From Bacillota bacterium (GTDB lineage Bacteria; Bacillota; Clostridia; Lachnospirales; CAG-274), in contig JAFUAF010000028.1 in assembly GCA_017460805.1 (NCBI GenBank), positions 62,001 through 126,000 of the forward strand: 64,000 bases of DNA, in the 5' to 3' direction. Positions within the stretch are counted from its first letter, which is position 1; each line of letters begins with the position of its first letter. A program made the translations under genes and the position numbers. Under the pieces are notes generated by a model. That model saw nothing but the letters and a program-made list of their open reading frames with translations, ran no database searches and had not been told where the DNA came from. This document shows, piece after piece, positions 16,454-25,288 of this stretch.

Positions 16454-17473
16454 ATGAAATACAACGCTGTTATCCCCGTTGCAACGGGATTAATATTGGC
16501 TGTAAGCATAGGTGTGCTTATGCTTAACAAGGACGGCGGCAAAGTGCAGGAAAACACGGCGCAGACGGCCGAAGTCGGCGAAACCCCCACTCAGCCGCCT
16601 TTGAAAGCGGAAAGCATATATGCCGAATATAAAGGCCCTCAGCTTTATCCGGGCGAATTTATAAACAAAGACGATATTGATTTAAAAGTCAGGATAAACG
16701 GCGATGATATGGTGGCAAATCCCGATCTGTGGACATTGGAGAGCTCGGATGTGCCGCTTTCGGAGGGCGAAAACAAATTTAATATCCGTTTTGAGGATAT
16801 GGATGCCGAATTGACGGTCATTGCCGAAACAACGACCGAGGAAACGACCATGGCGCCTGCAGCGCAAAACGGCTCGCCATCCAAAATGATAAGCGGCATA
16901 AAGCCCCTGCGTCAGACACCCGAACTGGCTACCGGCTGCGAGATAGTTTCTCTTACGATGGCGCTTAATTATTACGGCTATCCCGCCGACAAATGCGACC
17001 TTGCCGACAATTATCTTGATAAAGGTCCCGTTGGCGAGGTGGATTTTACAAAAGCTTTTGTCGGCAATCCTCGTTCCGACACATCGTTCGGATGCTATGC
17101 ACCCGTTATTGTTAATTCGGCAAATAAATATATTGAACGGAACAACTGTGCTTTAAAGGCTGAAAATATAAGCGGCACAGAATTGTCGGATATTCTATCG
17201 CAGTACATCAACAACGATATCCCTGTTATTGTTTGGGGCACAGCTTATTGCAGGGCCGGTCATCTTTCACGTATTTGGCATGTTGACGGCAAGGATATCC
17301 AGTGGTATACTCCGGAACATTGTATGCTTTTAGTTGGATATGATACCGAAAAAAATACCATCAGTGTTGCAGATCCTTTGGAGGGATGTATAGTTGATTA
17401 TCCGAGAAATCTATTTGAAACAAGATATGCTGAATTATATAAACAGGCTGTTGTTATAACCACTGCGGAGTAA
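16454..17473 (+). CDS. Membrane-anchored C39-type cysteine peptidase
   Basis: ATG 16454 follows a GAAGAAGGG site. The 339-residue protein has an N-terminal signal anchor (about 5-25), a Thr/Glu-rich spacer, a small beta domain (about 55-120) and a papain-fold domain of the Peptidase_C39_2 type. TGCEIVSLTMAL (catalytic Cys near 161), TPEHCMLLVGYD (catalytic His near 289) and VADP (the third residue) match the family. Such secreted enzymes cleave peptides, often in the wall or in surface proteins; the substrate is not visible. Its stop is three bases before the L,D-transpeptidase start. Confidence 0.8.
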   Translation: MKYNAVIPVATGLILAVSIGVLMLNKDGGKVQENTAQTAEVGETPTQPPLKAESIYAEYKGPQLYPGEFINKDDIDLKVRINGDDMVANPDLWTLESSDVPLSEGENKFNIRFEDMDAELTVIAETTTEETTMAPAAQNGSPSKMISGIKPLRQTPELATGCEIVSLTMALNYYGYPADKCDLADNYLDKGPVGEVDFTKAFVGNPRSDTSFGCYAPVIVNSANKYIERNNCALKAENISGTELSDILSQYINNDIPVIVWGTAYCRAGHLSRIWHVDGKDIQWYTPEHCMLLVGYDTEKNTISVADPLEGCIVDYPRNLFETRYAELYKQAVVITTAE

Positions 17474-17476
17474 AAT

Positions 17477-18184
17477 ATGAAAGTCATAAGAATTATTGCT
17501 ATATTATCGGTATTTTGCGGAACTGTTTTTATTGCTGTTAAATCGGGCAAGTCTATCGATAATTTAATAACGGCAAAAGAAACAATCATTCAAACAACTT
17601 TTGAAACAGAAACAACCACAGAAAACCAAACAGAAACGACTACGGAAACCACATCCGAAACGACCACAGAGCAAAAGAGGTATGAAATCGAAAATTGGGA
17701 AGCTATCAGCGGCAATATAAGCGTTAAGGTAAATTTAAGTACCAATACCGTAACCGCATACAAAGGAGATACCCCAATCAAAGCGATGATTTGTTCATCC
17801 GGTTATTATACGCCGACTGGCAGTTTCCGAGTGTCAGATAAATATCGCTGGCATTATCTTTTAGGCAATGTTAGCGGTCAGTACTGTACAAGAATATATG
17901 GCAAAATTTTGATCCACTCAATACCATATTACAGCCAAAACATACACAGTTTGTGTACGGAAGAATACAACAAATTAGGTACGACCTGTTCACACGGTTG
18001 TATACGCATGCAGGCAGCCGATGCCAAATGGATATTCGACAACTGCCCTTCTGGAACATCGGTTGTTTTATACGAAGATAATAAAAATCCCGGACCACTC
18101 GGGAAACCCGAAATATCGCAGATTCCTGTCAATCAAACATGGGATCCGACCGATCCCGAAATTGTAAATGCAATATCGCAATAA
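17477..18184 (+). CDS. Membrane-anchored L,D-transpeptidase (YkuD family)
   Basis: A 235-residue protein with an N-terminal hydrophobic anchor (about 4-22), a Thr/Glu-rich linker (residues about 38-66), and a YkuD catalytic domain. ILIHSIPY and TTCSHGCIRM (about residues 140-176) match the family signature HxxxxxxxxxxxS/THGCxR, giving a catalytic Cys near 173. These enzymes form 3-3 cross-links in peptidoglycan or attach proteins to it, outside the membrane. It is coupled to the upstream peptidase gene. The linker resembles those of the peptidase and of the lipoprotein amidase, which suggests matched reach through the wall. Confidence 0.88.
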   Translation: MKVIRIIAILSVFCGTVFIAVKSGKSIDNLITAKETIIQTTFETETTTENQTETTTETTSETTTEQKRYEIENWEAISGNISVKVNLSTNTVTAYKGDTPIKAMICSSGYYTPTGSFRVSDKYRWHYLLGNVSGQYCTRIYGKILIHSIPYYSQNIHSLCTEEYNKLGTTCSHGCIRMQAADAKWIFDNCPSGTSVVLYEDNKNPGPLGKPEISQIPVNQTWDPTDPEIVNAISQ

Positions 18185-18269
18185 AAACCGACAAGGGTCA
18201 AAAACACAAAGAATATTTTTTGAGTAATTCAAATCATTAATTCAAAAATATAAAAGGGTGGTGAAAATT

Positions 18270-19868
18270 ATGAAATGTCCAAATTGCGGAGCTGAACTTA
18301 GCGAAGAAATGCGATTTTGCGGCAACTGTGGTGCTAAAATATCGGCAGCTCCCGATAACTCCTCTGGCCCTGCTGAAAACAATGTAAAAACCAATAATGT
18401 GACAAAGAGTAGGCAAAACAGCGGTGTAAAAGTTGCCATCGGTGCCATTGCTGCGACTGTAGTTGCGGTCGGCGCAGGTGTAGGCGGATTTTCGGCATAT
18501 CAGAGTTCTCTTGTAGAGCGTGCGGATAACGCCGTTTCAAACGGCGATTACGAGCTTGCAATGGATTTGTACGAAAAGGTAAGCAGTTTAAGCGCGGATA
18601 AATCCAAAGCCGAAACTATGGTGTCTAAACTTACGGGTGCAAAAGCTGCAGCAAGAGATGCCGGAAAAGCTCTTGAAAACGGGGATGAAGCCGAGATGAG
18701 AAAAAATATAAGCAAAGCTTACTCTCTTATACCCGATTACAAACCCGCAGCGGAAGTAGAAAAAACTATCGAATTACAAGCCGAACTCAACGAAGCCGAA
18801 ACTTGTGTTAATTCTGGAGAATATGCAAAAGTCCTTGCATTGGCAAAAGAAATAGAGGCAATGGATTTAAGCAGCGAATATTATGCCATATGCAGAACGC
18901 AGATGGATGATATGGTTAAAATAGTCAACGACTTTGAGTCCGCATCCGTTTCAAACGCAAACGCAGCTTTACAAAGCGGCAATACCGCGCTGGCCGAAAA
19001 TATAACAGCCGAGCTTTTAAGACGATTGCCCGATTCCGAGCAAGGCAAAGCCTTAAACACTAATATTGAAAATATCAAAGGCGCAGCGGCGCTTGTTCAA
19101 AGCGCTCAGGCAAAGAAAAATTCGGGCGATTATGCGGGCGCTCTGGCCGATCTTGACAGCGCGTTTGCAAAATATCCCGCTTACAAAAGCCCGTATACGC
19201 AGCTTTACAATGATATACAAAATTTAAAAACTCAGGCAGATGCCGCAAAAAAGGCCGCACAGGAAAAGGAAAACCGTTCTCAGGCCGCTTTGGCGGAATA
19301 CAAGCAGTTTACAAACAATATAAACAGGCATAATATTTATGTCAATTCAAGCACCAGGGCGAACTATGCCAACAATTTGAAATTGACAGATTTTGGTATG
19401 CACCAATTGGTAAGCGGATCTCAGGCATCATTCGGCTATCCCAAAAATATTTTTAACGAATACGGCATTTATTCTGATTCTACATATTTTTACGGCTCCG
19501 ACGGTTCTTATATGGTAGTAAGCACTTTTGAGAACTCAGGCAAAAAGGGCATGGGATATTGGCATGATGCTCATGCGCAAAATCTTTATGATGTTACCGA
19601 TGTTATTCTTACGGAATCAAGAGCTATATTCTGGGGATATACGGACAGCGCAAGAAGTGAGATACTCTATGAGATTTTGTACATGGACAGCAGCTATTCA
19701 ACTTCTCTTTTGTACTATTACCCCACTCCCGTCAGGGGTAGCGACGACGAAAAACACAAAAATTATGTCATTGACTGCGTTTACCGTATGTTTGAAAAGA
19801 GCGGGACATCATATTTGCCAAGATCTTATGATCAATTTATACATGACGAAGCAGGAACGAAAAAATAA
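18270..19868 (+). CDS. Zinc-ribbon / TM / helical-repeat protein with unassigned head
   Basis: ATG 18270 follows AAGGGTGGTG. The 532-residue protein repeats the architecture of the gene at 15128: MKCPNCGAEL ribbon, basic spacer, transmembrane helix, and an outer helical-repeat region that is very similar over about 270 residues. Its head (from about residue 350) is different: about 180 residues, rich in Tyr, Ser and aromatic residues, beta-looking, with no motif I recognise. An 85-bp gap with no clear hairpin precedes it. The shared stalk with an exchanged head suggests duplication followed by domain replacement. Confidence 0.75.
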   Translation: MKCPNCGAELSEEMRFCGNCGAKISAAPDNSSGPAENNVKTNNVTKSRQNSGVKVAIGAIAATVVAVGAGVGGFSAYQSSLVERADNAVSNGDYELAMDLYEKVSSLSADKSKAETMVSKLTGAKAAARDAGKALENGDEAEMRKNISKAYSLIPDYKPAAEVEKTIELQAELNEAETCVNSGEYAKVLALAKEIEAMDLSSEYYAICRTQMDDMVKIVNDFESASVSNANAALQSGNTALAENITAELLRRLPDSEQGKALNTNIENIKGAAALVQSAQAKKNSGDYAGALADLDSAFAKYPAYKSPYTQLYNDIQNLKTQADAAKKAAQEKENRSQAALAEYKQFTNNINRHNIYVNSSTRANYANNLKLTDFGMHQLVSGSQASFGYPKNIFNEYGIYSDSTYFYGSDGSYMVVSTFENSGKKGMGYWHDAHAQNLYDVTDVILTESRAIFWGYTDSARSEILYEILYMDSSYSTSLLYYYPTPVRGSDDEKHKNYVIDCVYRMFEKSGTSYLPRSYDQFIHDEAGTKK

Positions 19869-19889
19869 TATCTAAAAGGCGGTGGTTTT

Positions 19890-21188
19890 ATGAAATGTCC
19901 AAATTGCGGAGCCGAATTAAGTGAAGGGATGAGATTTTGCAGCAGCTGCGGTGTACAAGTGCCGCAGCCATCAGACAACATCCCCGCTGCGCCCGCAAGC
20001 GCTCCGAAAGCCGAGCCTGCAGCAAAAAGCAATAAAGGCGGCAAAAAGGGGATAAAAATTGCCATAGTCGCCGTTGTCGCAGCCGCCGTTGCTGTCGGCG
20101 CAGGTACAGGCTTTTTTTCGTTAACTCAAAGCGCAATTATATACCGCGCCGAAGCTGCCGTATCGGACGGCGATTACGAGCTTGCCCTGACCCTATACGA
20201 AAAAGTAAGCCGTTTAAGCGCGGATAAATCCAAGGCCGAAGCAATGGTATCCAAGCTAAACGGTGCCAAGGCTGCGGCAAGAGATGCGGGAAAAGCCCTT
20301 GAAAACGGCGACGAGGGCGAGATGAGAAAATACATAAGCAAGGCATATTCTCTTATACCCGACTACAAACCCGCGGCGGAGATAGAGGACATCATTGTCC
20401 TCAAAGATAAGACCGACGAGGCGGAAAAACATGTAAATTCGGGCGAATACGCGCAGGTCCTTGCTTTGGCAAAAGATATAGAAGCCAATGCTCCGGACAG
20501 CGAATATGCCGCAAAATACATAGAGCAAATCGAAAATTCGGTCAAAATAGTAGAAGATTTTGAAGCTGCCTCCGTTAAAAACGCAAACGAAGCAATAAAA
20601 AGCGGAAATACGGCAGAGGCCGAGAATATAACATCGGAGCTGTTAAGACGTTTGCCCGATTCCGAACAGGGAAAAGCCTTAAAAAGCAATTTAGACAATG
20701 TAAAAAGCGCGGCAGCGCTTATACAAAGTGCGCAGGCCAAGAAAAATTCGGGCGACTATTCGGGCGCAATAACCGACATGGACAACGCATTTGTCAAGTA
20801 TCCCGCTTACAAGGCCACATATTCTCAGCTTTACAACGATACGCAAAATCAACTTAACAACCAAATACAACAAGCCAAAATAAATGCCGAAATGGCAAGA
20901 ATAGCCGCCGAAGCAGCAAATCAATATATTATCCCCGACAGCAACAGCCGTTATCTGACAAGAAACGAGCTGCTCAACATGTCGTCGAGAGATCTGCGTT
21001 ATGCACGCAACGAAATATATGCACGCCACGGCAGACGCTTCAAGGATGCCGAGTTACAGGCCTATTTTGACAGTTGTTCATGGTACAACGGAACCATAGC
21101 TCCCGACAGCTTTGATTCAAGTGTATTAAACACCTACGAAAACGCAAACAAGGATCTTATCCTTAAAGTCGAGAAAGAACGAGGTTGA
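19890..21188 (+). CDS. Zinc-ribbon / TM / helical-repeat protein with YARHG head
   Basis: ATG 19890 follows AAGGCGGTGG. The 432-residue protein is the third copy of the ribbon-TM-repeat architecture. Its C-terminal ~90 residues contain LTRNELLNMSSRDLRYARNE and IYARHGRRF, the signature of the YARHG domain, which is found on extracytoplasmic Firmicutes proteins often linked to wall enzymes. The stalk shares long near-identical stretches with the other two (for example AKAAARDAGKALENGDE), implying recent duplication. The lipoprotein amidase starts four bases after its stop. Confidence 0.82.
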   Translation: MKCPNCGAELSEGMRFCSSCGVQVPQPSDNIPAAPASAPKAEPAAKSNKGGKKGIKIAIVAVVAAAVAVGAGTGFFSLTQSAIIYRAEAAVSDGDYELALTLYEKVSRLSADKSKAEAMVSKLNGAKAAARDAGKALENGDEGEMRKYISKAYSLIPDYKPAAEIEDIIVLKDKTDEAEKHVNSGEYAQVLALAKDIEANAPDSEYAAKYIEQIENSVKIVEDFEAASVKNANEAIKSGNTAEAENITSELLRRLPDSEQGKALKSNLDNVKSAAALIQSAQAKKNSGDYSGAITDMDNAFVKYPAYKATYSQLYNDTQNQLNNQIQQAKINAEMARIAAEAANQYIIPDSNSRYLTRNELLNMSSRDLRYARNEIYARHGRRFKDAELQAYFDSCSWYNGTIAPDSFDSSVLNTYENANKDLILKVEKERG

Positions 21189-21192
21189 TAAA

Positions 21193-22080
21193 ATGGAGAC
21201 AGCAATTTTAAAAGCCGCCATAGCGGTACTGACCATAAGCCTGACAGGCTGCGGCAATGCCAAAGACGAGAGCGCCGTAAATCAAACGGAAACAACATCT
21301 TTGACAACGCAGGAGATAAAAATCGAAACCGAGACCTCCGCGATATCGGCTGCGGAAACTCTTACGGAAGCATTTACGGCACCCGAGACCCAAACAAATG
21401 CGACTGAAACAACGGAAAACGAAAACATTGTAAAAAAGAGCTTTTCAAATTATACCATTGCGATCGACGCAGGACATCAAAGCCATGGCAACAGCGCACA
21501 GGAGCCTATAGGTCCGGGTGCTTCCGAAACTAAAGCCAAGGTTACCGGCGGAACAAGTGGAAAAGCCAGCGGTCTTGACGAGTATGAACTAAATCTCATA
21601 ATCTCGCTTAAATTAAAGAAACTGCTCGAAGAAAAAGGCTATAATGTTATAATGACGAGGGAAACAAATGATGTTGACATCAGCAATTCGGAGCGTGCCG
21701 CAATCGCAAATTCGGCTAATGCCAATGCTTTTGTCAGGATACACGCAAACGGTTCCGACGATCCCGCTGTCAACGGCGCAATGACTATCTGCCAAACACC
21801 CTCCAATCCGTATAATGGCTATTTATATGATGAAAGCTACTCTTTAGCCGAAAACATTTTAAATTCTCTTACGGAGGAAACGGGCGCATACCGTGAAAAA
21901 ATATGGGAGACCGATACAATGAGCGGTATAAATTGGGCAACTGTCCCCACAACTATCGTTGAAGTCGGATATATGTCAAACAGGGAAGAAGATTTAAAAT
22001 TAGCCAACGAAGAATATCAGGATAAGGTTGCGCTGGGTATTATGAAAGGTATAGAGAAATATTTGCAAGTAAATGAGTAA
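21193..22080 (+). CDS. Lipoprotein N-acetylmuramoyl-L-alanine amidase (Amidase_3)
   Basis: ATG 21193; the 295-residue product has a lipoprotein signal (SLTGC, Cys near 20), a long Thr/Glu linker to about residue 75 and an Amidase_3 domain. AGHQSH supplies the first zinc His, LDEYELN a Glu ligand, RIHANG the second His, and VEVGYMSN the catalytic Glu near 257. It would cleave the amide between muramic acid and the stem peptide, outside the membrane. Its 3' end overlaps the next amidase gene by eight bases, so the two are co-translated. Confidence 0.88.
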   Translation: METAILKAAIAVLTISLTGCGNAKDESAVNQTETTSLTTQEIKIETETSAISAAETLTEAFTAPETQTNATETTENENIVKKSFSNYTIAIDAGHQSHGNSAQEPIGPGASETKAKVTGGTSGKASGLDEYELNLIISLKLKKLLEEKGYNVIMTRETNDVDISNSERAAIANSANANAFVRIHANGSDDPAVNGAMTICQTPSNPYNGYLYDESYSLAENILNSLTEETGAYREKIWETDTMSGINWATVPTTIVEVGYMSNREEDLKLANEEYQDKVALGIMKGIEKYLQVNE

Positions 22081-23350
22081 AAAAATAATTGACTTAATGA
22101 TGATTTTGGGAATATTGATTTTTTTAATATTTCCCGCGAACTTTGTATTGGCATCGGAAGATAATATGTTATCGGTAGTTATTGATCCCGGACACGGCGG
22201 GACCAACCATGGTGCAAATTATAACGGATGGCACGAAGAAGATATAACTCTTATTACATCGTTGGCAATGAAAGAAAGACTTGAAGATTTCAACAATGTT
22301 AAGGTATATATAACAAGAGAGGACGATGTTTCCCTTTCTTTGGAAGAACGTGCGGCCTTTGCTCACAATGCGGATGCAGATATACTCATCAGCCTGCATT
22401 ATAACGCATCGGAAAAGCACGATCTATACGGAACAGAGGTATGGGTGCCGTCAAGTGGGATCAACTATACTTTGGCAAAAGGTCTGGGTGAATGCTTGAT
22501 AAAAAAATATACCGATAAAGGATATTATGATCGTTGTGTAAAGACAAAAATCGGCGAAAGCGAAAAAGATTATTACGGCATTATCAGAAATGCTGCCGAA
22601 TATTCTATACCCTCAATAATAATGGAGCATTGTTTTATTGATAACAGTATTGATGAAAATACGCTTGATATGGAAAAAATAAAGCAATTCGGCGTTTGGG
22701 ATGCTGAAGCTGTTGCCGAATATTATGATCTGCCCCCAAAAACGACCCCAAAACATCCGTATAAGCCGATTCCAGATATCATTACGGATCCATCATACAA
22801 TAACGAAATAATATATGATGACAGAACAGAGCCAACCGATGTAAAGCTTAATATTATAAGCACAGACAGTAACGGCAATGCCGAAATAGAATTGTCGGCA
22901 CACGACTCCGAAAGCAAATTGATATACTACTCTTACAGCACCAACGGCGGGATAGACTGGACAGATCTGAAAAAATGGAGTAGCGGCGAACACTGTATTT
23001 TCACTGTCGATTTGAGTGGCTGCAATACACTGTGTGCAAGAGCATATAACTGTTTTGATCTTTTTACCGAATGCAGTATACCGGTAAAATCAAATACGGA
23101 GAAAATGTATGTATTATCAGACTTTGATTTGTCAACAGAATCAAGTTCAACTACGTTTCAAGATGATCTGCATTCCCATCCGGAAATTCAAATTCAACAT
23201 GATTTTACAAGTACGCACCAGTACGAGACGAAAACAACACCGAAAACTGACTATAATCCCCGAAAAAATCATACTTTAATTTTAATTGGAATATGTTTAA
23301 TACTATTTTTTTTACTGAGTATTATTATCATATCTCACGACAAACGGTAA
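22073..23350 (+). CDS. Second Amidase_3 enzyme, C-terminally membrane-anchored
   Basis: ATG 22073 overlaps the end of the preceding amidase. The 425-residue protein has a signal peptide (about 1-26), an Amidase_3 domain with DPGHGG near 38, the EEDI Glu, SLHYNAS near 108 and MEHCFID near 183, then a beta-rich region (about 255-345) and a Ser/Thr-rich spacer. A final hydrophobic segment (about 398-418, LILIGICLILFFLLSIIII) with SHDKR behind it anchors the C-terminus. So one amidase is tethered by lipid and the other by a C-terminal helix. It is the last gene before a hairpin at 23426. Confidence 0.85.
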   Translation: MSKKIIDLMMILGILIFLIFPANFVLASEDNMLSVVIDPGHGGTNHGANYNGWHEEDITLITSLAMKERLEDFNNVKVYITREDDVSLSLEERAAFAHNADADILISLHYNASEKHDLYGTEVWVPSSGINYTLAKGLGECLIKKYTDKGYYDRCVKTKIGESEKDYYGIIRNAAEYSIPSIIMEHCFIDNSIDENTLDMEKIKQFGVWDAEAVAEYYDLPPKTTPKHPYKPIPDIITDPSYNNEIIYDDRTEPTDVKLNIISTDSNGNAEIELSAHDSESKLIYYSYSTNGGIDWTDLKKWSSGEHCIFTVDLSGCNTLCARAYNCFDLFTECSIPVKSNTEKMYVLSDFDLSTESSSTTFQDDLHSHPEIQIQHDFTSTHQYETKTTPKTDYNPRKNHTLILIGICLILFFLLSIIIISHDKR

Positions 23351-23425
23351 TTTTGTTCTAATGTAATCCTTAAATGTTGTTGCCATTATAAAAGATGTAA
23401 AAAATAAATATTAACAATATTATTA

Positions 23426-23459
23426 CCCTTGAAACGTGTGTGCAACACAGTTTCAAGGG
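23426..23459. terminator. Hairpin between convergent genes
   Basis: CCCTTGAAAC (23426-23435) pairs perfectly with GTTTCAAGGG (23450-23459), with a GTG/CAC-rich loop. It lies between the end of the wall operon and the end of the minus-strand gene at 23472. T runs on either side are weak, so efficiency is uncertain. Confidence 0.6.
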
Positions 23460-23471
23460 ATTATGTTTTAC

Positions 23472-24323
23472 TTATTTTAAATCATTATCAAACAAATAGA
23501 CCTTATTACACAAGACTTCGGATTTATTGTGCATATCGTCTATTATTTTTTCTAAAGCCTTTTCCATTTCCTCCGCGGAGCAGCACTCCTTTGGGATGAT
23601 CAGCGCCTCATGTATACAGGGCAGCAGGATATAAAACGGCGATTTCAAGTCCGTTTGGATAGCCCTCATTATTTCGTGATGCAGGATATAGGCGCTACCC
23701 TCTATGCCATATTTATTGCTTAACACATACACTGGCATACTCTCATTTTCGGACAATTTCAGCATATCGGTAAGCGGCTCCAATGTCATTGGCAGCAAAC
23801 GCTTCATATTTTCGAGCGACTTTACATAAAGTGAATCAACATCAAGCTTCAAGGCCTTTGCCATTTCATTTGTAACAAGGCAGCCTAAAACTCCCTTTTC
23901 ATCACGTTTCATTATCCAGCGGAAAACTATCGCAAACTCTCTGTATTGTATATACAGCACATTTTCAAGCATTTCCCTGTTTTGCTTATAGTTTACAAGC
24001 ACGGTCACTATGTTTTCTTCAAGGTTTTCAATGCGGACGCCTTGAGTTCCCGAAAAATGACCTACAAGCAGATCCGCGGCAGCTTTGACAGTTCCGTATA
24101 AATTGCCGTTTTTGATATATTCGCCGTACATTTCATCCGCATATATCACGGGCGAAACCGCTTTTTCGGCTGACTTATCAAGCATACAAATACCGTCAAG
24201 GCATTGATTCAGTTTCTTTATTCTGTACATTTCCACGGAGTAGCCCTTGTATTCTTCGGGAAGACTGCTTTTTATCCCGCTTAACAGTTCCTTTTTGAAA
24301 TCCTCATATTTCATTAACTGCAT
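23472..24323 (-). CDS. DUF5688-family protein
   Basis: ATG 24323 is chosen because GGAGGGA lies seven bases upstream inside the preceding gene; the product has 283 residues. The layout, with a short N-terminal KYEDFKKELLSGI helix, a central NREMLENVLYIQYREFAIVFRWI region, repeated helix-strand units and the IPKECCSAEEMEKALEKII end, matches what I know as DUF5688, an uncharacterised family common in integrative and plasmid elements of gut Clostridia. It overlaps the amidotransferase gene by 20 bases, so the two are translated together; the meaning of the link is unknown. Confidence 0.65.
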   Translation of the reverse strand: MQLMKYEDFKKELLSGIKSSLPEEYKGYSVEMYRIKKLNQCLDGICMLDKSAEKAVSPVIYADEMYGEYIKNGNLYGTVKAAADLLVGHFSGTQGVRIENLEENIVTVLVNYKQNREMLENVLYIQYREFAIVFRWIMKRDEKGVLGCLVTNEMAKALKLDVDSLYVKSLENMKRLLPMTLEPLTDMLKLSENESMPVYVLSNKYGIEGSAYILHHEIMRAIQTDLKSPFYILLPCIHEALIIPKECCSAEEMEKALEKIIDDMHNKSEVLCNKVYLFDNDLK

Positions 24324-25287
24324 CGTCAAATCCCTCCATTTCGTAATAATATTCGCTTTCGTATATGATGTTCTCTATCTCGTCAAGGCTATAGCCCTCT
24401 TTGATAAGCTGAAGTATTGTATCCTCGTCAATACCCACTATAGCGGCGTAGTCTATCAGGTCTTTGGTGTACTGCTTGACAAAATCGGTGTCCTTTTTGG
24501 ACTTGGTTTTTCCATAGCTGCCATAGCCGTAATAGCCGCCATATCTGCTCCAGCCGCTATAATACTGGAGACCGTAGTATCTTTCGGCAAATTCAAAGGT
24601 ATCCTTAATGCGTTTACCGTTTCGGTCGATACGCATTATCTCGCCCTCGTCGATTTTTATAATATCAAAATTATAGATGCCGAGTTTTTTAAGCGCCGTA
24701 CCCAAAATCGTTTCGGTGGAAGCATATAAATAATAACCTCCCGCATCAACGACAGCAAGTGGATTATCGCCTTTTATCAGATAAATGTTATTCTGCCTGT
24801 CAAGCACCGTAAAGCAAAAAGAACCCTCAACCTTTTCCGCCATAAATTTAAGGCTGTCAAAGTTGAGGATATTTTTCTTTTCTATAAGCTGAACGGCTAT
24901 ATAGCTGTCGGTCTCTATCTGCGGCTTAGGGATCTTCTCCTGCTGTCTTAAAAGCACATCATTATACAAAACACCGTTATGGGCAAGTGAAAATCCCAGC
25001 TTTTGAGAATAAAACGGATGATTGTTTTCGTTGTTCTTCTCTGTGCCTTGGGTCGTAAAACGGCAATGCCCCATAATGACCTGTGGATTGGTCTCAAATT
25101 TAAAGTGCATAGAATGAGCGGACTTTGGGCGCTTATATATGGTCATTTTATCGCCCGTCAAATATGCAACGCCCGTTGCATGAGTACCTCTTACCTCACT
25201 TTCCCTTGATAAAACTTTGATGATTTTTTCCTTTCGTTTTACACTTAAACACTGGGCGTAATCAATTAAACCAAATAAACAGCACAT
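24304..25287 (-). CDS. Class II glutamine amidotransferase of the mobile element
   Basis: ATG 25287 follows AAAGGAG and is preferred over an in-frame start 29 codons upstream because class II (Ntn) amidotransferases need a cysteine at position 2: the protein begins MCCLFGLID. GTHATGVAY (about residue 40), GHCRFTTQG (about 70), and SLAHNGVLYND (about 98) are the other glutaminase-site motifs. It should release ammonia from glutamine. The C-terminal part has a Tyr/Gly-rich stretch (YGGYYGYGSYG) and a helical tail. The gene lies one base downstream of an amidoligase gene, so the two probably form a glutamine-dependent amide ligase pair. Confidence 0.85.
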   Translation of the reverse strand: MCCLFGLIDYAQCLSVKRKEKIIKVLSRESEVRGTHATGVAYLTGDKMTIYKRPKSAHSMHFKFETNPQVIMGHCRFTTQGTEKNNENNHPFYSQKLGFSLAHNGVLYNDVLLRQQEKIPKPQIETDSYIAVQLIEKKNILNFDSLKFMAEKVEGSFCFTVLDRQNNIYLIKGDNPLAVVDAGGYYLYASTETILGTALKKLGIYNFDIIKIDEGEIMRIDRNGKRIKDTFEFAERYYGLQYYSGWSRYGGYYGYGSYGKTKSKKDTDFVKQYTKDLIDYAAIVGIDEDTILQLIKEGYSLDEIENIIYESEYYYEMEGFDDAVNEI

Positions 25288-25288
25288 A

